Of a DNA stretch of 64,000 nucleotides, positions 12,951-27,676 are shown in pieces (within the stretch, counting starts at the first letter, position 1; every line of letters starts with the position of its first letter). The notes beneath the pieces were generated by a model that saw only the letters and a list, made by a program, of their open reading frames with translations, was not told the origin of the DNA and ran no database searches. The stretch is taken from assembly GCA_024220505.1 (NCBI GenBank), contig JAKZZE010000017.1, positions 310,001 through 374,000 of the forward strand, read 5' to 3'. Origin of the DNA: Rhizopus arrhizus (lineage: Eukaryota > Mucoromycota > Mucoromycetes > Mucorales > Rhizopodaceae). A program made the translations under genes and the position numbers.

Positions 12951-15900
12951 TTAACCAGATGGCTTTTGTTGCGTTGTGTCATACAAACGAATGAGTCTTG
13001 ATTGGTCATTTTCGTTTTGTGAAAAAGCAAACCCTCTTGATTGTTTGAGCCTTTGAATCTTTCGCACCTTATTAACTGCGCGGCGAAAACGATCCATACG
13101 AGGTCTGTAGTCAGGAAAATTGAATTTTTGTATTTCTTGAATATAATGATAGCTTTGTGGTCGATACATACGTTTGATGCTAAAAAGAGAGAAAGCTGTT
13201 TAATAGACGAAAAAATATATTTCAAATTCAATGCACTTACTATTTCCAAACATAATCTCGGAGAACGCAAATCAAAGGCACAATGATAAAAAACAACCAA
13301 TAATTTATATTACCAAAAAGCCGAGGCACAATACCATAATATTCCATAAATATGTCTAACGGAGTAAGAGGCCCTACATATGAAACAAAAGGCAAAAAAA
13401 TAAACCAGATAATCATTGACCCAAAATTTGCAATAAAAGTATACTTTGTCCAAATACTAATATAAAGGAGATATAATTTAAACAACTGTTAACAAGTCTT
13501 TTATAATTTCCTTACTCTGTAATCAAAGCCGCCTTCCAAAGAATTGTTGCTAATGTTGCTGTAAATATCGTTGTTCCTACCCACCACTGACCTCCAGAAT
13601 GGCCACTTGTAAACACAGAATCATCTGCAAATGCAGCCATACCTAGGAAAAATAAAAGCTGTGTATGGTTTAGTTCCTATTTGACCCTTTTTTTTCGTTT
13701 CTATTTACAGCAGAGTGATAAACAGCATTTACAATCCAGCCCCAGAAACGTTTTTGATTAAAGAATTCATTACTTTGACCAAGGATATACATTTGTGGAT
13801 GCTTATCCAACAGGCTTGCTGATGCGAATTGATCAAAAATCCCTATTGCCATAGGTGGTAAAATGGTAAAAATGACATTGAAGCAAGACATAGTCCAAGA
13901 CTCATATAAAGTCTGACCAGAAAAGCCATTGAATATAGCATACTAGCATTTTAGTAAAAGATTGTGAATAGAGCTGACAATGTGATGTTGTTTTAAACAA
14001 CTTACCCAAAATTGTGTTAGATACATGGCCACATTTTTATAAAAATAAAAGAAAATCATTTTACTCAAACGTTGATATGCCCAGGCGCCGTGAACAAGTA
14101 GCAATTTTTTCAAAAATCTAAATTGGGAGATAGCAAAATCTGCGCTCCGAGCGGCTTGCAAACCTTCCACACCACTAATACCAACACCTACATGGGCCGC
14201 CTGAATCATCGACACATCATTGGCTCCGTCACCGATAGCAAGTAAAATGGATTTTGAAAACCTCTTTACCAATTTGACAACAAGGGCTTTCTGTAATGGA
14301 GATACTCTACAACAGATTACTGCTTTACACTGAGTTGCAATTTCAAATAATGTTTTTTCAACATCTTTTTCTAGAGCATATCCGAGTGACTTTCCTTCAA
14401 TGATAAATGCTAGTGGCTAACAACAAAGAAAAAAAAGTAAGTAGTTGCTTCCATACAAAACAATGACATCTTCAAATTTCTTACATCGTGGTGCGTTTGC
14501 TGTAATAAATGGATATGAGCCAGTTTGCTTTCTAGAAATGCTTTCGTTGATACATGGTCTTCTTCATTACAAATAATCAGCTCCATATCTTCCATTAGAA
14601 GTTTGCAGCTGTATCCGATATTAATAGCCGTTTCTTGTCTGTCTCCAGTCAAGACCCATACTTTGATATTAGCCTCTTGTAAAGTATGGATTGTATCAGG
14701 CACACCATCTTGCAGTTTATCCTCAATTGCAGTAGCGCCCAGCAAAAGCATATCTTTCTCAATTAATTCGGCTGCACGATCTAATTCATCCGCGCGGTTT
14801 ACTAGTGTAGTAGCTGCTTTATCATAGATGACAGACCACGTTGTGTATTCTTCGTTAGATATCTCGCGCATAGAAAAGCATAAAGTTCGAAGACCTTCAC
14901 ACGCATAATCCTATCTCATTGTTTAATAAGCGCTCAAAGAAATAAAATAATAATATCAGCTAAATAGTTACTTCTAAATGTTCCAAGGTTGGTGCAGTAA
15001 ATGGATTGCCATCTTTTGATAATCGCTCCAAAATAACTGTATCGGCACCCTTACAATAAAGCTTTATTTTCCCGTCTGGACCACGCAATACCACTGACAT
15101 ACGCTTTCTAGTAGAGTTAAACTCACAAACATTGAGTATTTGATATTCTTCTTCAACTTCTTTTCGAACACAATGGATTGAATGAGGGCGTCTAGCAACA
15201 AACTTATATCCAAACAAGCCGCTTGCTCCATTAACAAGTGCACTTTCGTCAGGAGAGGAAGCTTGATAGACGATTTTCCCGGTTTCTTGATTGGTTTCCG
15301 GAATTACTGTATGACATGTCATGAGTGAAACAAGGAATTCATTTATAATGTTCTTGTGTGGGGCATCCTGAAGATGCTTTTCTAATTGTGCAAAAGAGTA
15401 TTGACCCGAGTGGTCGAATTCAGAAGTAGGTCGTTTGTCTGGATCAGGCCGATTGGCGTATGAAATGCCAGCAATAGAACACTGACGAAACTCCATCTCA
15501 TTACAAGTTAAAGTTCCTGTTTTGTCTGAGAATACATATTCAATTTGACCAAGCTCTTCTATTAAACTGCTACTGCGTGCTACAGCAGGTGTGTCTGTCT
15601 TTTCATAATAAATATCCAGATCATTATCAATCATGGTGGACTGTATATACTTTACTATCTCCATAGTGACCATTAAACTAAATTATGCCTGATTTAGTCT
15701 TAGTGAAAATAGTCTTAATCAAAGGTCTCTTTATACCTGATTGGTATGAAACTATTAAAGAGAATCATAAAAGTCAATATGTTATATCCAACTTCTTTTC
15801 CAATCTGTGTCAGTGGTACTCCTACATAGTCAATACTATCTCCGTATTTCACCTATTTGCTTATTAACCTCTTTTATTTTCTTTAAATGTAATGTATTTA

Positions 15901-17222
15901 CCGAAATAACATAGTTACCAATAGAGCACAAAATGCTCATCACAACCAACATGGCAAACAGATAAAGAATATTCCTGTTTGTCTTACGTGCTACATTGGA
16001 TGATTTTGTTGGTTTTTTGCTTGAATTAAGCATGAGCTTCGTTTCATGTCCTGTAAATACTGCTACACCGTAAATCCAGCTTGTATTTCTTAATTGAGCA
16101 CCTCTTAAAAGGAGCATATTAGGATCTAAAGGAAAACTTTTGCTGGTACCATTTTCATCTTTTGTTATCAAAGTGCCATCATAGTTATACAAACGGTTAT
16201 TTGGTTGTTCTGATTCAATATGGCCCTCCAGAAAGGAAAGATGAGAAGGTGACACTATCTTCGCAGTGATAGGCAAAGCCTGTTTTATTTTAAGATTCAC
16301 CTCGCTAATTTTCATTTAATGATTATACTGTTTTTGCGTTATAAATATGCTTCTTTACCCATCCAGATTACTTGTTTCAATATAACAAAGACCTTCTGGC
16401 TCAGAGCTGCTTAATAAAATAAGATCTGCCGGAAAAAATTGGGAATTGTCAATCCTGCAAATATCCCCTACTTTTAGCTGGCTCCATGGTTTTTCAATAA
16501 ATTCTGACTTTTCAAACACTTTGCATTTTCGTGCGTTCAATTCTCTATCCGATTTGTGTACGCCCTATGAAAATCATTACTTCATTAATTTAAAAATTCA
16601 CATGCAATAAGTATTATAAAATATACAAAGTCTTCTATCATTTCTTTAACAGCTGTGATAAGTAAAACAATTACAAGTGGCACAAGAGTCGTATATCTTG
16701 AAGTAGGTGAAATATTCGGAATTTGCTATAAAAATTATATTTCCTTAAAATACCATTCTCTTAAAATATCCTTTATGGTACCTGAATCCCGGAAATAAAT
16801 AGGAAAAAGATGTTTGCTGATTTACTAAACTCTACATATAAAAACTTGGGTAAAAAAGTAAAGACGTTATATTTGGCTGTGGATATGGAATTTGACATGA
16901 AGTTTTGCTGGTCGTTTAATTCCTGCTGATTTAAATATATTTTACGAGGTATTCCTTCTGGTAAATTATTCCTTCTTTTGTTTATCCATCTTTTTAATAT
17001 CGTTATAACTGATTGCTTTTTAATTTCATGATTGCCAGCTGAATGCTGATTATCTGTATAAGCTTCTTTGGACGCTTGAGGTACTTGTTCCAACATTTCG
17101 GTTGCTTCGGTCGCATTGAGTAAATTAGCATTTGAAGAAAAGGAATAGTCAGGTATAAAGTTGCTGCTTTGTTGGTTACTTTGTTTTAAAAGGCCTATGC
17201 CTTCTTCATAGTCTTCTGGCAT
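12951..17222 (-). CDS. DRS2: P4-type ATPase, Drs2-like phospholipid flippase
   Basis: Twelve exons (16782-17222, 16627-16725, 16359-16564, 15902-16304, 15737-15852, 14972-15677, 14485-14910, 14006-14416, 13709-13942, 13516-13658, 13241-13456, 12951-13179) join to 1209 aa. It moves aminophospholipids to the cytosolic leaflet of Golgi/endosome membranes. Motifs in order are [39 protein letters not shown], the P4-specific [15 protein letters not shown], the phosphorylation site [38 protein letters not shown] and [14 protein letters not shown]. Several membrane segments follow, and the tail [15 protein letters not shown]...RGFAFSQ is diagnostic of the Drs2/ATP8A group. The start used is the first in-frame ATG; the frame stays open to 17264 and a further 5' exon is possible. 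Confidence 0.93.
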
Positions 17223-17897
17223 TGTTTTACCGTCTTCTGAAGAATATGCTTTTTTTAATATCAAACTGTTTTAGTTAAACTGTCTCTACTGTAAGACTCG
17301 CTTTTTTTGTTTGTTAACAGCTATGATAATACCTGTTTCAAAAGATTGTGGTTTTTTTAAGAAAACAGTGTTATTTAATTTTTCTCGACTTTCTCGATTA
17401 GAAGAAGAAGAACCAGTTGTATCTGAATTCATGACTCAAGTTTTTAAAGCCAAGCTTTACGAGTGGAAACAAAAGTGGAAAAAAAGGGGGAAATAAAAGG
17501 ATAAAAATCTGATTTAAAAAAAGGGCCTCTAAACTTTAAGTAACTGCTTATATTTATGTATACTTAAATATAGTAAAATACAATATAAGCATATGCAATT
17601 TATAGCAGCAAGCTTTATTAATACTTTATTTCACTTTTTTCCTATTTTTTCTTGTTCCTTAATACAGTAGTCGCAACGCAAATAGGCGGTTGTTTAAATT
17701 GAGTGGCGGGAAATAAACCTTTAATAGGTGATTAAATACCAATTAGCACATAGTAACTTAACTGTACTGTACTTGCCAGGGTCAGACCTGAAATGATAAA
17801 AAGTATAAAAACCTCTCAAGAGACAAGAGGGAAAAAAGTATAAAAGTCTAAAGAAATCAGAAACAGTATTGGAATATTAACACTATTACGAGGACAA
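17223..17897. other. intergenic, 5' flank of DRS2
   Basis: Promoter side of DRS2. Opposing short frames overlap at 17299-17514: plus strand, ending KAKLYEWKQKWKKRGK, and minus strand, starting MNSDTTGSSSSNRESREK. The minus one looks like a low-complexity N-terminus, but no splice join to the flippase frame works, so neither is called. See findings. Confidence 0.35.
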
Positions 17898-18186
17898 TCA
17901 GTTCACCAGTTTTGCACCAGGATCAAGAGAAGAAGGAGGAGGAGGAATTTGATCATGAAATAGATAATCCACTTCATGCAGGATAATACAGACAACGGGC
18001 CAGATGCTTCATGAGAAGTTCGAAACTTTTTGAAACGGAGCTTATTCAGAATAAAAGACGTAAGATCTTCGATAGTTATTGGTACTTGACATTTTTTTAT
18101 ACAATTAAGAATAATTTTTATTTGATAATAATTTTTAATGACCGATGAGCACATAGCATTTTCATGCTGTATTGCCCGGGTCAGAT
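17746..18186. repeat. imperfect direct repeat pair flanking a short coding relic
   Basis: Two related ~40-nt segments (17746-17787 and 18148-18186) share GCACATAG at the left, a diverged middle, and a TTGCC/GGGTCAGA block at the right, 400 nt apart on the same strand. They bracket the minus-strand coding relic ending at 17898. They may be parts of a decayed repeat, but alignment quality is modest and the nature is unclear. Confidence 0.3.
17898..18014 (-). pseudogene. short coding relic, unknown
   Basis: A minus-strand frame reads IWPVVCIILHEVDYLFHDQ followed by IPPPPSSLDPGAKLVN and a stop at 17898. The composition is protein-like (mixed hydrophobic and charged residues, a Pro run), but a TGA sits just upstream and no start is found. 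A second minus frame in the same region, reaching 18193, also looks partly protein-like. This is probably the C-terminal end of a decayed gene, perhaps of transposon origin. No family assigned. Confidence 0.25.
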
Positions 18187-18619
18187 CGCACATTTTTTAT
18201 ACAGTGATTTAATCTAAAATGAGGTGATTTAATAAAGTAAATTAGACACTTTAAAAGATAAAAGAGACAAACGCCAAACTTTATTTGAGACCAATGAACA
18301 AAACAAACTAGACAATGCAGATTCTTTTTGTAGATTTTTTTGTCATGCCGTCATTGGCCATCTTTTGCTGTGTAGTACAATGTAATTGAACAACTGGCTA
18401 TATGCATACATATCATTAGCTTTGTAGCATTATATCTGAAATAGCAACAGTATAAGCACTTTCTTCATAATATCTAAGAGGGACAGAACTTATAATTCAA
18501 TCATCAAGACATTATGTCATAAAGTACTGGACTATTTGATCATTATTCATCATACCATGTAGTATAAGATTATAGGTAGAATTGTTCCATTGTTCTAATT
18601 CGACTCTAGCAGTGACAAT

Positions 18620-20893
18620 ATGTTATCAAAAGACAATGATAGCACAAATGACAACAGTAATAAAAAAAATGCTGTCAATTCATCTTTTCTTTTCTTTTTC
18701 TTTATGGAACCGCCTCTAAATATCATAACAGTTAAAAGCCCAACCGCTGGTGTTAGGTGAAAGCCACAATATATTTCGCTACTCAAGACGCTTGTAGCTA
18801 ATGTTCATACCCTCGTGTTACATACATTCTCCTTTTTGAAGTACATCTTTATTCATAAACTGAAAAATAACCCTGCGTTTCCCTTGGAGGATTTCATTAA
18901 TGTTGACTTTTTTAAAGAAGTCTTTTTATCACTCCTCAATAACTACAAGCCAGACAAACAGAAAACTTTGACAGAATCAAGAAATTACAAAGGACTAGTA
19001 CTCAACTATTGACACCAGTACTTTCAGTGCTGTTCCTACAAGCCAATTAATATGAAGTATGCTAATCAGATAGCCTCTTATGAAGTGGTAAAGATTGTCA
19101 TTGCTTATCTGAATGGAGTCAAGCTTCAATTCGGAAACAAATTTCGAATGTTTCTTAATTTTCTCTTAAAGAAGAACGAAAGAACCAAGGCACTGAAAAG
19201 CGAGATGATGAAGAACGGGGGAACAGAGAAAGAGATTGTGGCAATTGTAAAGACAATAACAGAGCAAATAAGCAAGGTTAAGCTGGCTATATCGTCAAAA
19301 AACATTGAAGATATGCATAAAGAGCTTTTCTCCTCAATTGATTTAGATATAATCCGTAATCTTTTTGACTCATATTCGATGAATTATCGATTTGCAAAAG
19401 GCTCGATCTATTACGACTGCAAAGCTAGCCTTCTCAAACGCATAAAAGCGTAGTATAGACTATCAAGCATGTGCGAAGCACTTCAAAACAAACTATTCAA
19501 TTGCTTCCCATTAAGAAAGGGATTCATACCTCCGTACATGACAATTGATACGTATATTTTAAATACTCAAATCTTGAAGAATTCCATCATCAGCCACTTG
19601 GACAAAGAAATAGTATGGGGACCCGTTTTTAATGTTACGTCAAAGGCAATGAAACCACAAAGAGAAAGAAAGTCCATGAATTTTAGAGATACGATATATA
19701 CAGATGGCGTAATTGTGTCCGTGTTAAATCAAAACTACGATACGAAGAAGAAATATGGCAGCAGTGGTGGAAAGTCAAAGTCTATTGAAGCAGACGAACT
19801 TCAGTATGTTGAGAAGTTGGGAAAAGAAGAGTTGTTGGCTGGAGTTGGCAAATGTGTATTAATTGATCCTGGCCGTCGAGACTTGCTTTACTGTATGTAT
19901 GAAAAGAGCACTGTTGAAAATAAAATGACTTACCGATATACAAGCAGCCAAAAAAACAATCGAAACCAAATCCATAAAATCCAGGAAGCTCATGAAGAAT
20001 TTGGAGATAGACGAAGTGATCGCAGCCGAGCTTTTCCTATTACATTTCAAATCGTCAACTGTCAACAAAAACATGTTTGTCGAGTATCTTCAAGAAAGAG
20101 CCAAAGTCACCCCAGTCATGAAAGCGTACTATTTAAATGAAGATCGCGCTGCAGAAGAAGATCAGCGTGCCGGTGGTTTCTTACCCTTTAGAAAAATGAA
20201 GCTCTCAAGTTTGATTAATCAGTAACAAGCAGACAAATGGCTAGCCAATAAGCTTAGAGAGAAGTTTGGGAATGATGCTATCTTAATACTTGGTAACCGG
20301 TCTACAGGAAATGTAAAGTACATGAACCCATTAGAGGCATCGGAATGAGAAGAATGCTAGTCAAAGAAGGCTTCCAGGTGTACCTCCTTAACGAGTTTCG
20401 GACTTCTAGCCTATACCTTTTTTGCCAGAACGGTAAACTTGAAATGTTTAAAAAAGTACAGAACCCTAGACCATATCAAAGAGAAAAGTGTCCAATTGTA
20501 GATCGTCATGGCCTTTTAAGGTAAGTGCTTTTTATATGCAAGTAAAAGAAAAAGAAAAAAAATAACAAGTTTTCATAATTTCTGCTCAAGTACAAAAACC
20601 AACAATGTTTAAAGGTTGTGACGAGCACAATAGAAGCTACTGCTAAATTTCCTCTTCGTCATCTTTGGAATCGTGATATGTCTGCTACATTAAACTTTAG
20701 ACACATTCTTTTTAGCCTGCGTACAAATGGTGAAAGACCAGAACGTTTCTGCAGATCGAAGAAATCTCTCTCCAACGGCTCTAAAAGAAAGAATATATCA
20801 TCATCATCAGCTAGCACCAGTCGACCGATGAAAGACCAAATAATCCTTTGTAGTTACCGCTGCATTAATCTCAGATACAGTGTAAGTCTTTGA
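18620..20893 (+). pseudogene. decayed Fanzor (eukaryotic TnpB-like RNA-guided nuclease)
   Basis: Conceptual translation from ATG 18620 stays in one frame to about 19955 apart from stops at 18758 (TGA), 19010 (TGA) and 19451 (TAG). It then shifts frame near 19955-19964, meets TAA at 20223, shifts back near 20328, and ends at 20891-20893. A likely intron begins at 20521. Recognisable blocks are LHTFSFLKYIFIHKLKN, VLIDPGRRDLLYCM (RuvC I, Asp at 19865-19867), GNRSTGNVKYMNPL, GMRRMLVKEGFQVYLLNEF (RuvC II, Glu at 20393-20395) and LWNRDMSATLNFRHILFSL (RuvC III, Asp at 20675-20677). The zinc ribbon is damaged: the expected CPxC reads YLFC, and a later Cys reads Tyr (YKNQQC). Fanzors are TnpB relatives carried by eukaryotic transposons. 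This copy cannot make a full protein. Confidence 0.82.
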
Positions 20894-21039
20894 ATAATCG
20901 TCTAATTTGTTTTGTTCACTTGTTTTAAAAAAAATTGGCGTTCGTCTCTTTTGTCTTTTAAAGTGCCTATATTTTATTAAATCGTCTCATTTTAGATTGC
21001 AAGAACGGTAATATGTAAAAATTGCATTGGAAACCTTCT

Positions 21040-21076
<37 letters not shown>

Positions 21077-21976
21077 CAAGTCCTCCGATTTGTTTAAAGA
21101 GCTCACTAACAACAATCATCTGAACCAATTGCTGCCTGTACGAGGCTATAATCAACTAGAAAGAATTCTTAAAGCAATTGATTTATAATTCATTATACTG
21201 ACTGTTTTTTGCTTTTGCATTTTAGTAATTATTTGTCTGATACGCTTCTATCACTTTTTTATATACACATCCTTTAATAAATTTAAAGGAAAAAAAAAAA
21301 TAAGAATTTTTTTAGATTAAGAGTTATCTGAGAACAGTAATGCATAGAACAATCACTTCATTGATTAAAAGATAAAACTATGAAACTTTAGTAAACGTTG
21401 CAACAAAATGCTCTGATTGTTTACTTTATAATAAATTAATAAATGCCATCTTTCGACTAGCTTTTGATGCTCTAATTAATTGGGTAAACTTCATTTTAAT
21501 TACTTTATTCATTTTATTTTGGTTTATATATATTTTATTGAATGAAATACTTCAAAAAAATAAAGCGATATTTCATTCAATTGATCGATCGCTTAATATT
21601 TTAACGTATCGTTATATGCCGGAATGCTTCTTTAAGTCTATTTACTATTTTATGTGCTACATAAAATCAACATACTGATTGTGTTACATCATCGATTGCT
21701 CATAAAAGATAATAAAAATGAAGGCATCTTTTTAAAGTAAGATTTATGAGCGTAAAAAATGCATCAACATTTGCTTTAAAGATAGAAAGAAAAAACATTT
21801 AAGAGGAATTTATTGAATAGACTCATGATTACGAAACACTAAACATGTTTCAAGCATGACGCAAATACAATACATTGCTGAAAAAAAAAATAATGAACGT
21901 GATAGTTTTGATTGGCTTCAAGTATAAATATAACCACATCATTTTATTCTTCTGCTTTTTGTCTTATTTCTTAAAC
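20894..21976. other. intergenic, with long T tract
   Basis: AT-rich DNA between the Fanzor relic and the deaminase gene. It contains a run of 32 T at 21042-21073. The stretch just after the relic might include the 3' end of the element (where a guide RNA would be expected in intact Fanzors), but no boundary or repeat was identified. Confidence 0.4.
21923..21930 (+). promoter_or_regulatory. TATA-like box of the deaminase gene
   Basis: TATAAATA lies about 47 nt upstream of the ATG at 21977. Called on string and distance only. Confidence 0.35.
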
Positions 21977-23093
21977 ATGAGATTAATTATTCGAGAAGAT
22001 TATGAAGAAGTATCCGAGTTTGTAGGTAAAGAAGGACTAAATGATTTGTTTAATAAAGATGAATACAAAAATGATTAATTTCTATTTAGCTACTTATATT
22101 AAAGAGCGTATAAAACAATTTGAACCAGATGAAAGTCATCCTTTTGTATTAGGTCTCCCAACTGGATCTTCACCTATTGGTATTTATAAACGACTTGTTG
22201 AATATTACAAGGCAGGAGATGTTAGCTTTAAACATGTCGTTACTTTCAATATGGATGAATACGTCGGATTACCCCGTGATCATCCAGAATCCTATCATTC
22301 ATTCATGTGGAAAAACTTGTTCATGCACGTAGACATTAAGCCTGAAAATGTTCACATCTTGGACGGTAATACGTCTAATTTGGATGAAGAATGCAAGAAA
22401 TTTGAAGCAGATATTGCACGCGTAGGTGGTATTGAGCTCTTTTTGGGTGGTATTGGGCCTGATGGACATATTGCTTTCAATGAGCCTGGCTCCTCATTAA
22501 ATTCTCGTACAAGGGTTAAAACACTTGCTTATGAGACTATTCTTGCTAATGCTAGATTCTTTGATGGCGATATTTCAAAGGTTCCAAAGCTTGCGTTAAC
22601 TGTTGGTGTAGCGTAAGTGATTTCTGTTTTATGTCATGTTTGTATCTAATACGATCAACGCTAGTACTGTTATGGATGCTCGTGAAGTTTTGATTATAAT
22701 CACCGGTGCACATAAGGTAATTGATAGATGATTAATCACATTTATTTAAGCACATCACTCCTTAGGCTATCGCCTTGGCCAAATGTATTGAAGAAGGTGT
22801 AAATCACATGTGGACTGTTTCAGCGATTCAAATGCATCCAAAAGGTATGATTGTTTGTGATGAAGATGCTACATTAGAGCTACATGTCAAGGTAAATAGA
22901 CATAAAAGAGTGTAAATGGATAATATGTAATTCATTCAACTTTTAGACTGTAAAATATTTTAAATCGATTGAGCATGTGCATCATTCTTTAATTGGCGCC
23001 GAAAACCTTTCATTACAGGGTGGAGTGAAGCAATTAAAGACTGGTATTCATGGAACGAATAACCATCATCGACCATCTACTCCGATGGAATAA
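21977..23093 (+). CDS. GNPDA: glucosamine-6-phosphate deaminase
   Basis: Five exons (21977-22025, 22090-22612, 22665-22716, 22766-22891, 22947-23093) give 298 aa. The enzyme converts glucosamine-6-phosphate to fructose-6-phosphate and ammonia, feeding amino-sugar (for example chitin-derived GlcNAc) carbon into glycolysis. The N-terminus [19 protein letters not shown] and the motifs [11 protein letters not shown] (phosphate loop), [10 protein letters not shown] (catalytic Asp), [17 protein letters not shown] (catalytic His/Glu region), SRTRVKTLA and [20 protein letters not shown] are all present. The length matches cytosolic eukaryotic enzymes. No other amino-sugar genes adjoin it here. Confidence 0.95.
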
Positions 23094-23418
23094 TATACCC
23101 TCTTATTCAATCCACTATCAATTAATACAATTTATATAAAATAAAAACTAAACTCATCAAAAAAGCGTTATTTAAGAGAATATATTACCGATCTGTGGGC
23201 ATCCTATCAATAGAATACGTATCATTTTCTACCGTATTGTCTTGTGCAAAATGGGATGATGTATTTGCTATATGATGGACCTATAATAATCTTAAAAAGT
23301 AAATCATAGAGCATTTCATATACCAGTCCGATTGTCATAAAAAGTTTAAAATGCAGTGCTGAGTGCAGAATTGATTTTTGCTTTTACTTTTTTTTTTTTA
23401 TCATAAAAATATATTCTC
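23094..23418. other. intergenic
   Basis: A 325-nt spacer between two plus-strand genes with no recognised feature; a T-rich run precedes the next ATG. Confidence 0.5.
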
Positions 23419-25071
23419 ATGGCTTCCAATTATAATCGTGATGACGGTGGTCATTTCAATGGAGCACCAGGAGGAAATATGGGCGGAAGACCTCGACAAT
23501 CTGGAAATATTCCATTTTCTAAAATGGTTTTTGACGGAAAGCGAATGAGAAAAGCAATTCAAAGAAGAACAGTAGATTATAACCACAGTGTTGCTAAATG
23601 GATGCAAGAGCGTGTTCGATTTCGGGACAGAAGAGATACGAGATTCTTGAGACCTGATCCAAATTTTATTGTTAATGTAATTAGCATTTGAACTCTCAGT
23701 ATATGAATTGGTATTGATTTATTGTTTCTCTAGCTTTTGCCACCAGTTGCTTATTTGGACAATCCAATTAATGCTGTAACAACCAAATTCGTTCATACAT
23801 CCACTAATAAAGTTAGATACCCAGTTAATGTAGTCAAGGTTAGATTACTAAGGGATTTTTTAACCCCAATATAAGCCGCTAATTATTATAATTTCTTCAA
23901 TAGTGGACTCCCGAAGGCCGTCGATTGATTACTGGATCCTCTAGTGGTGAATTTACTTTATGGAATGGTCTTACATTTAACTTTGAGACTATTTTACAAG
24001 CTCACGATTCAGCTGTACGTGCTATGAATTGGTCTCACAACGACAATTGGATGGTCACTGGTGATCACAGTGGCATCATCAAATATTGGCAATCCAACAT
24101 GAGCAATTTAAAAATGTTTCAAGGTCATAAAGAAGCCATTCGTGATTTGACTTTTGCTCCTTCAGATACCCGTTTTGCAACTTGTTCGGATGACTCTCTG
24201 ATTAAAATATGGGACTTCAATACAGGTACTGAAGAAAAGGCACTGACAGGCCATGGTTGGGACGTCAAATGTGTAGATTGGCATCCATACAAAGCCTTAT
24301 TGGCGTCTGGAAGTAAAGATAATCTTATAAAACTTTGGGATCCAAAGACAGCAAAGAATATTACAACACTGTAAGGATAAAAAAAAGCATTTTTTAGACA
24401 TCAAATTACTTACAATGTGCATATAGACACGGTCATAAAAATACAGTATTAGCACTACAATGGAATCAAAATGGAAATTGGTTGGTTACTGCTGGAAGAG
24501 ACCAACTTGTGAAAGTATACGACATTCGTACAATGAAGGAATTACAAATTTTCAGAGGACATAAAAAAGAAATTTGCTGTAAAAAAAAAAAAAAAACTAT
24601 ACATCAATGAATATACTAAACCCCCTTTTTTATATTACAGCTGCCAAATGGCATCCTCAACACGAAAGGCTACTAGCCACAGGTGGTTCAGACGGGTCAC
24701 TGATGTTTTGGATGACAGGCCAAGATCAGGCTGTGGGTGAACAAGAGACAGCACACGAATCAAATGTTTGGTCCTTAGATTGGCATCCAGTTGGTCATAT
24801 CTTGGTATCAGGTTCAAATGATCATACAACTCGTTTCTGGACTCGACCGCGTCCAGGAGAGTTATCAAGCGGCAAATTTGATTCTAGCCAACAGTACGAA
24901 GAGGAGCAAATGGCTACTAAGCAGGAACATGATCAGAAACAACAGTTTACAGAGTTACCGCCATTTAGACCTAATGTAATGCCATCTCAAAATAAGATAG
25001 AGCCGCCGCCATTTAGACCCGCAGGCGCGAGAAGAAAATACTGGCCAGAAGCACCAGTCAGAAATTTTTAA
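23419..25071 (+). CDS. PFS2: Pfs2/WDR33-like WD40 subunit of the mRNA cleavage and polyadenylation factor
   Basis: Five exons (23419-23676, 23734-23838, 23904-24370, 24427-24578, 24641-25071) give 470 aa, close to yeast Pfs2. It is a scaffold in the nuclear pre-mRNA 3'-end processing complex. A short Gly/Asn-rich start leads to the conserved [20 protein letters not shown] and [12 protein letters not shown] block. WD40 repeats follow, beginning [20 protein letters not shown] and including [40 protein letters not shown] and [20 protein letters not shown]. The C-terminal tail is Pro/Arg-rich ([17 protein letters not shown]). Its stop is only 29 nt from the stop of the convergent DHX35 gene, so the 3' UTRs of the two genes probably overlap. 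Confidence 0.94.
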
Positions 25072-25100
25072 TATAATTGCATGTAATAAACACATTCAAT

Positions 25101-27601
<2,501 letters not shown>

Positions 27602-27676
27602 TTTTTAAAAAAAATATTGAAAAAAAAAGAAAGAAAAAAAAAAGAAAAAAAAAGGTATAATAACGAACTTTTTAAT

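Noticed and set aside
14525..14827. 100-codon plus-strand frame
   Set aside because: Antisense to the P-domain exon of the DRS2 flippase, which carries clear motifs.
21042..21073. Long T tract as a retrotransposon poly(A) tail
   Set aside because: No reverse transcriptase or target duplication nearby, and T runs are common across this window.
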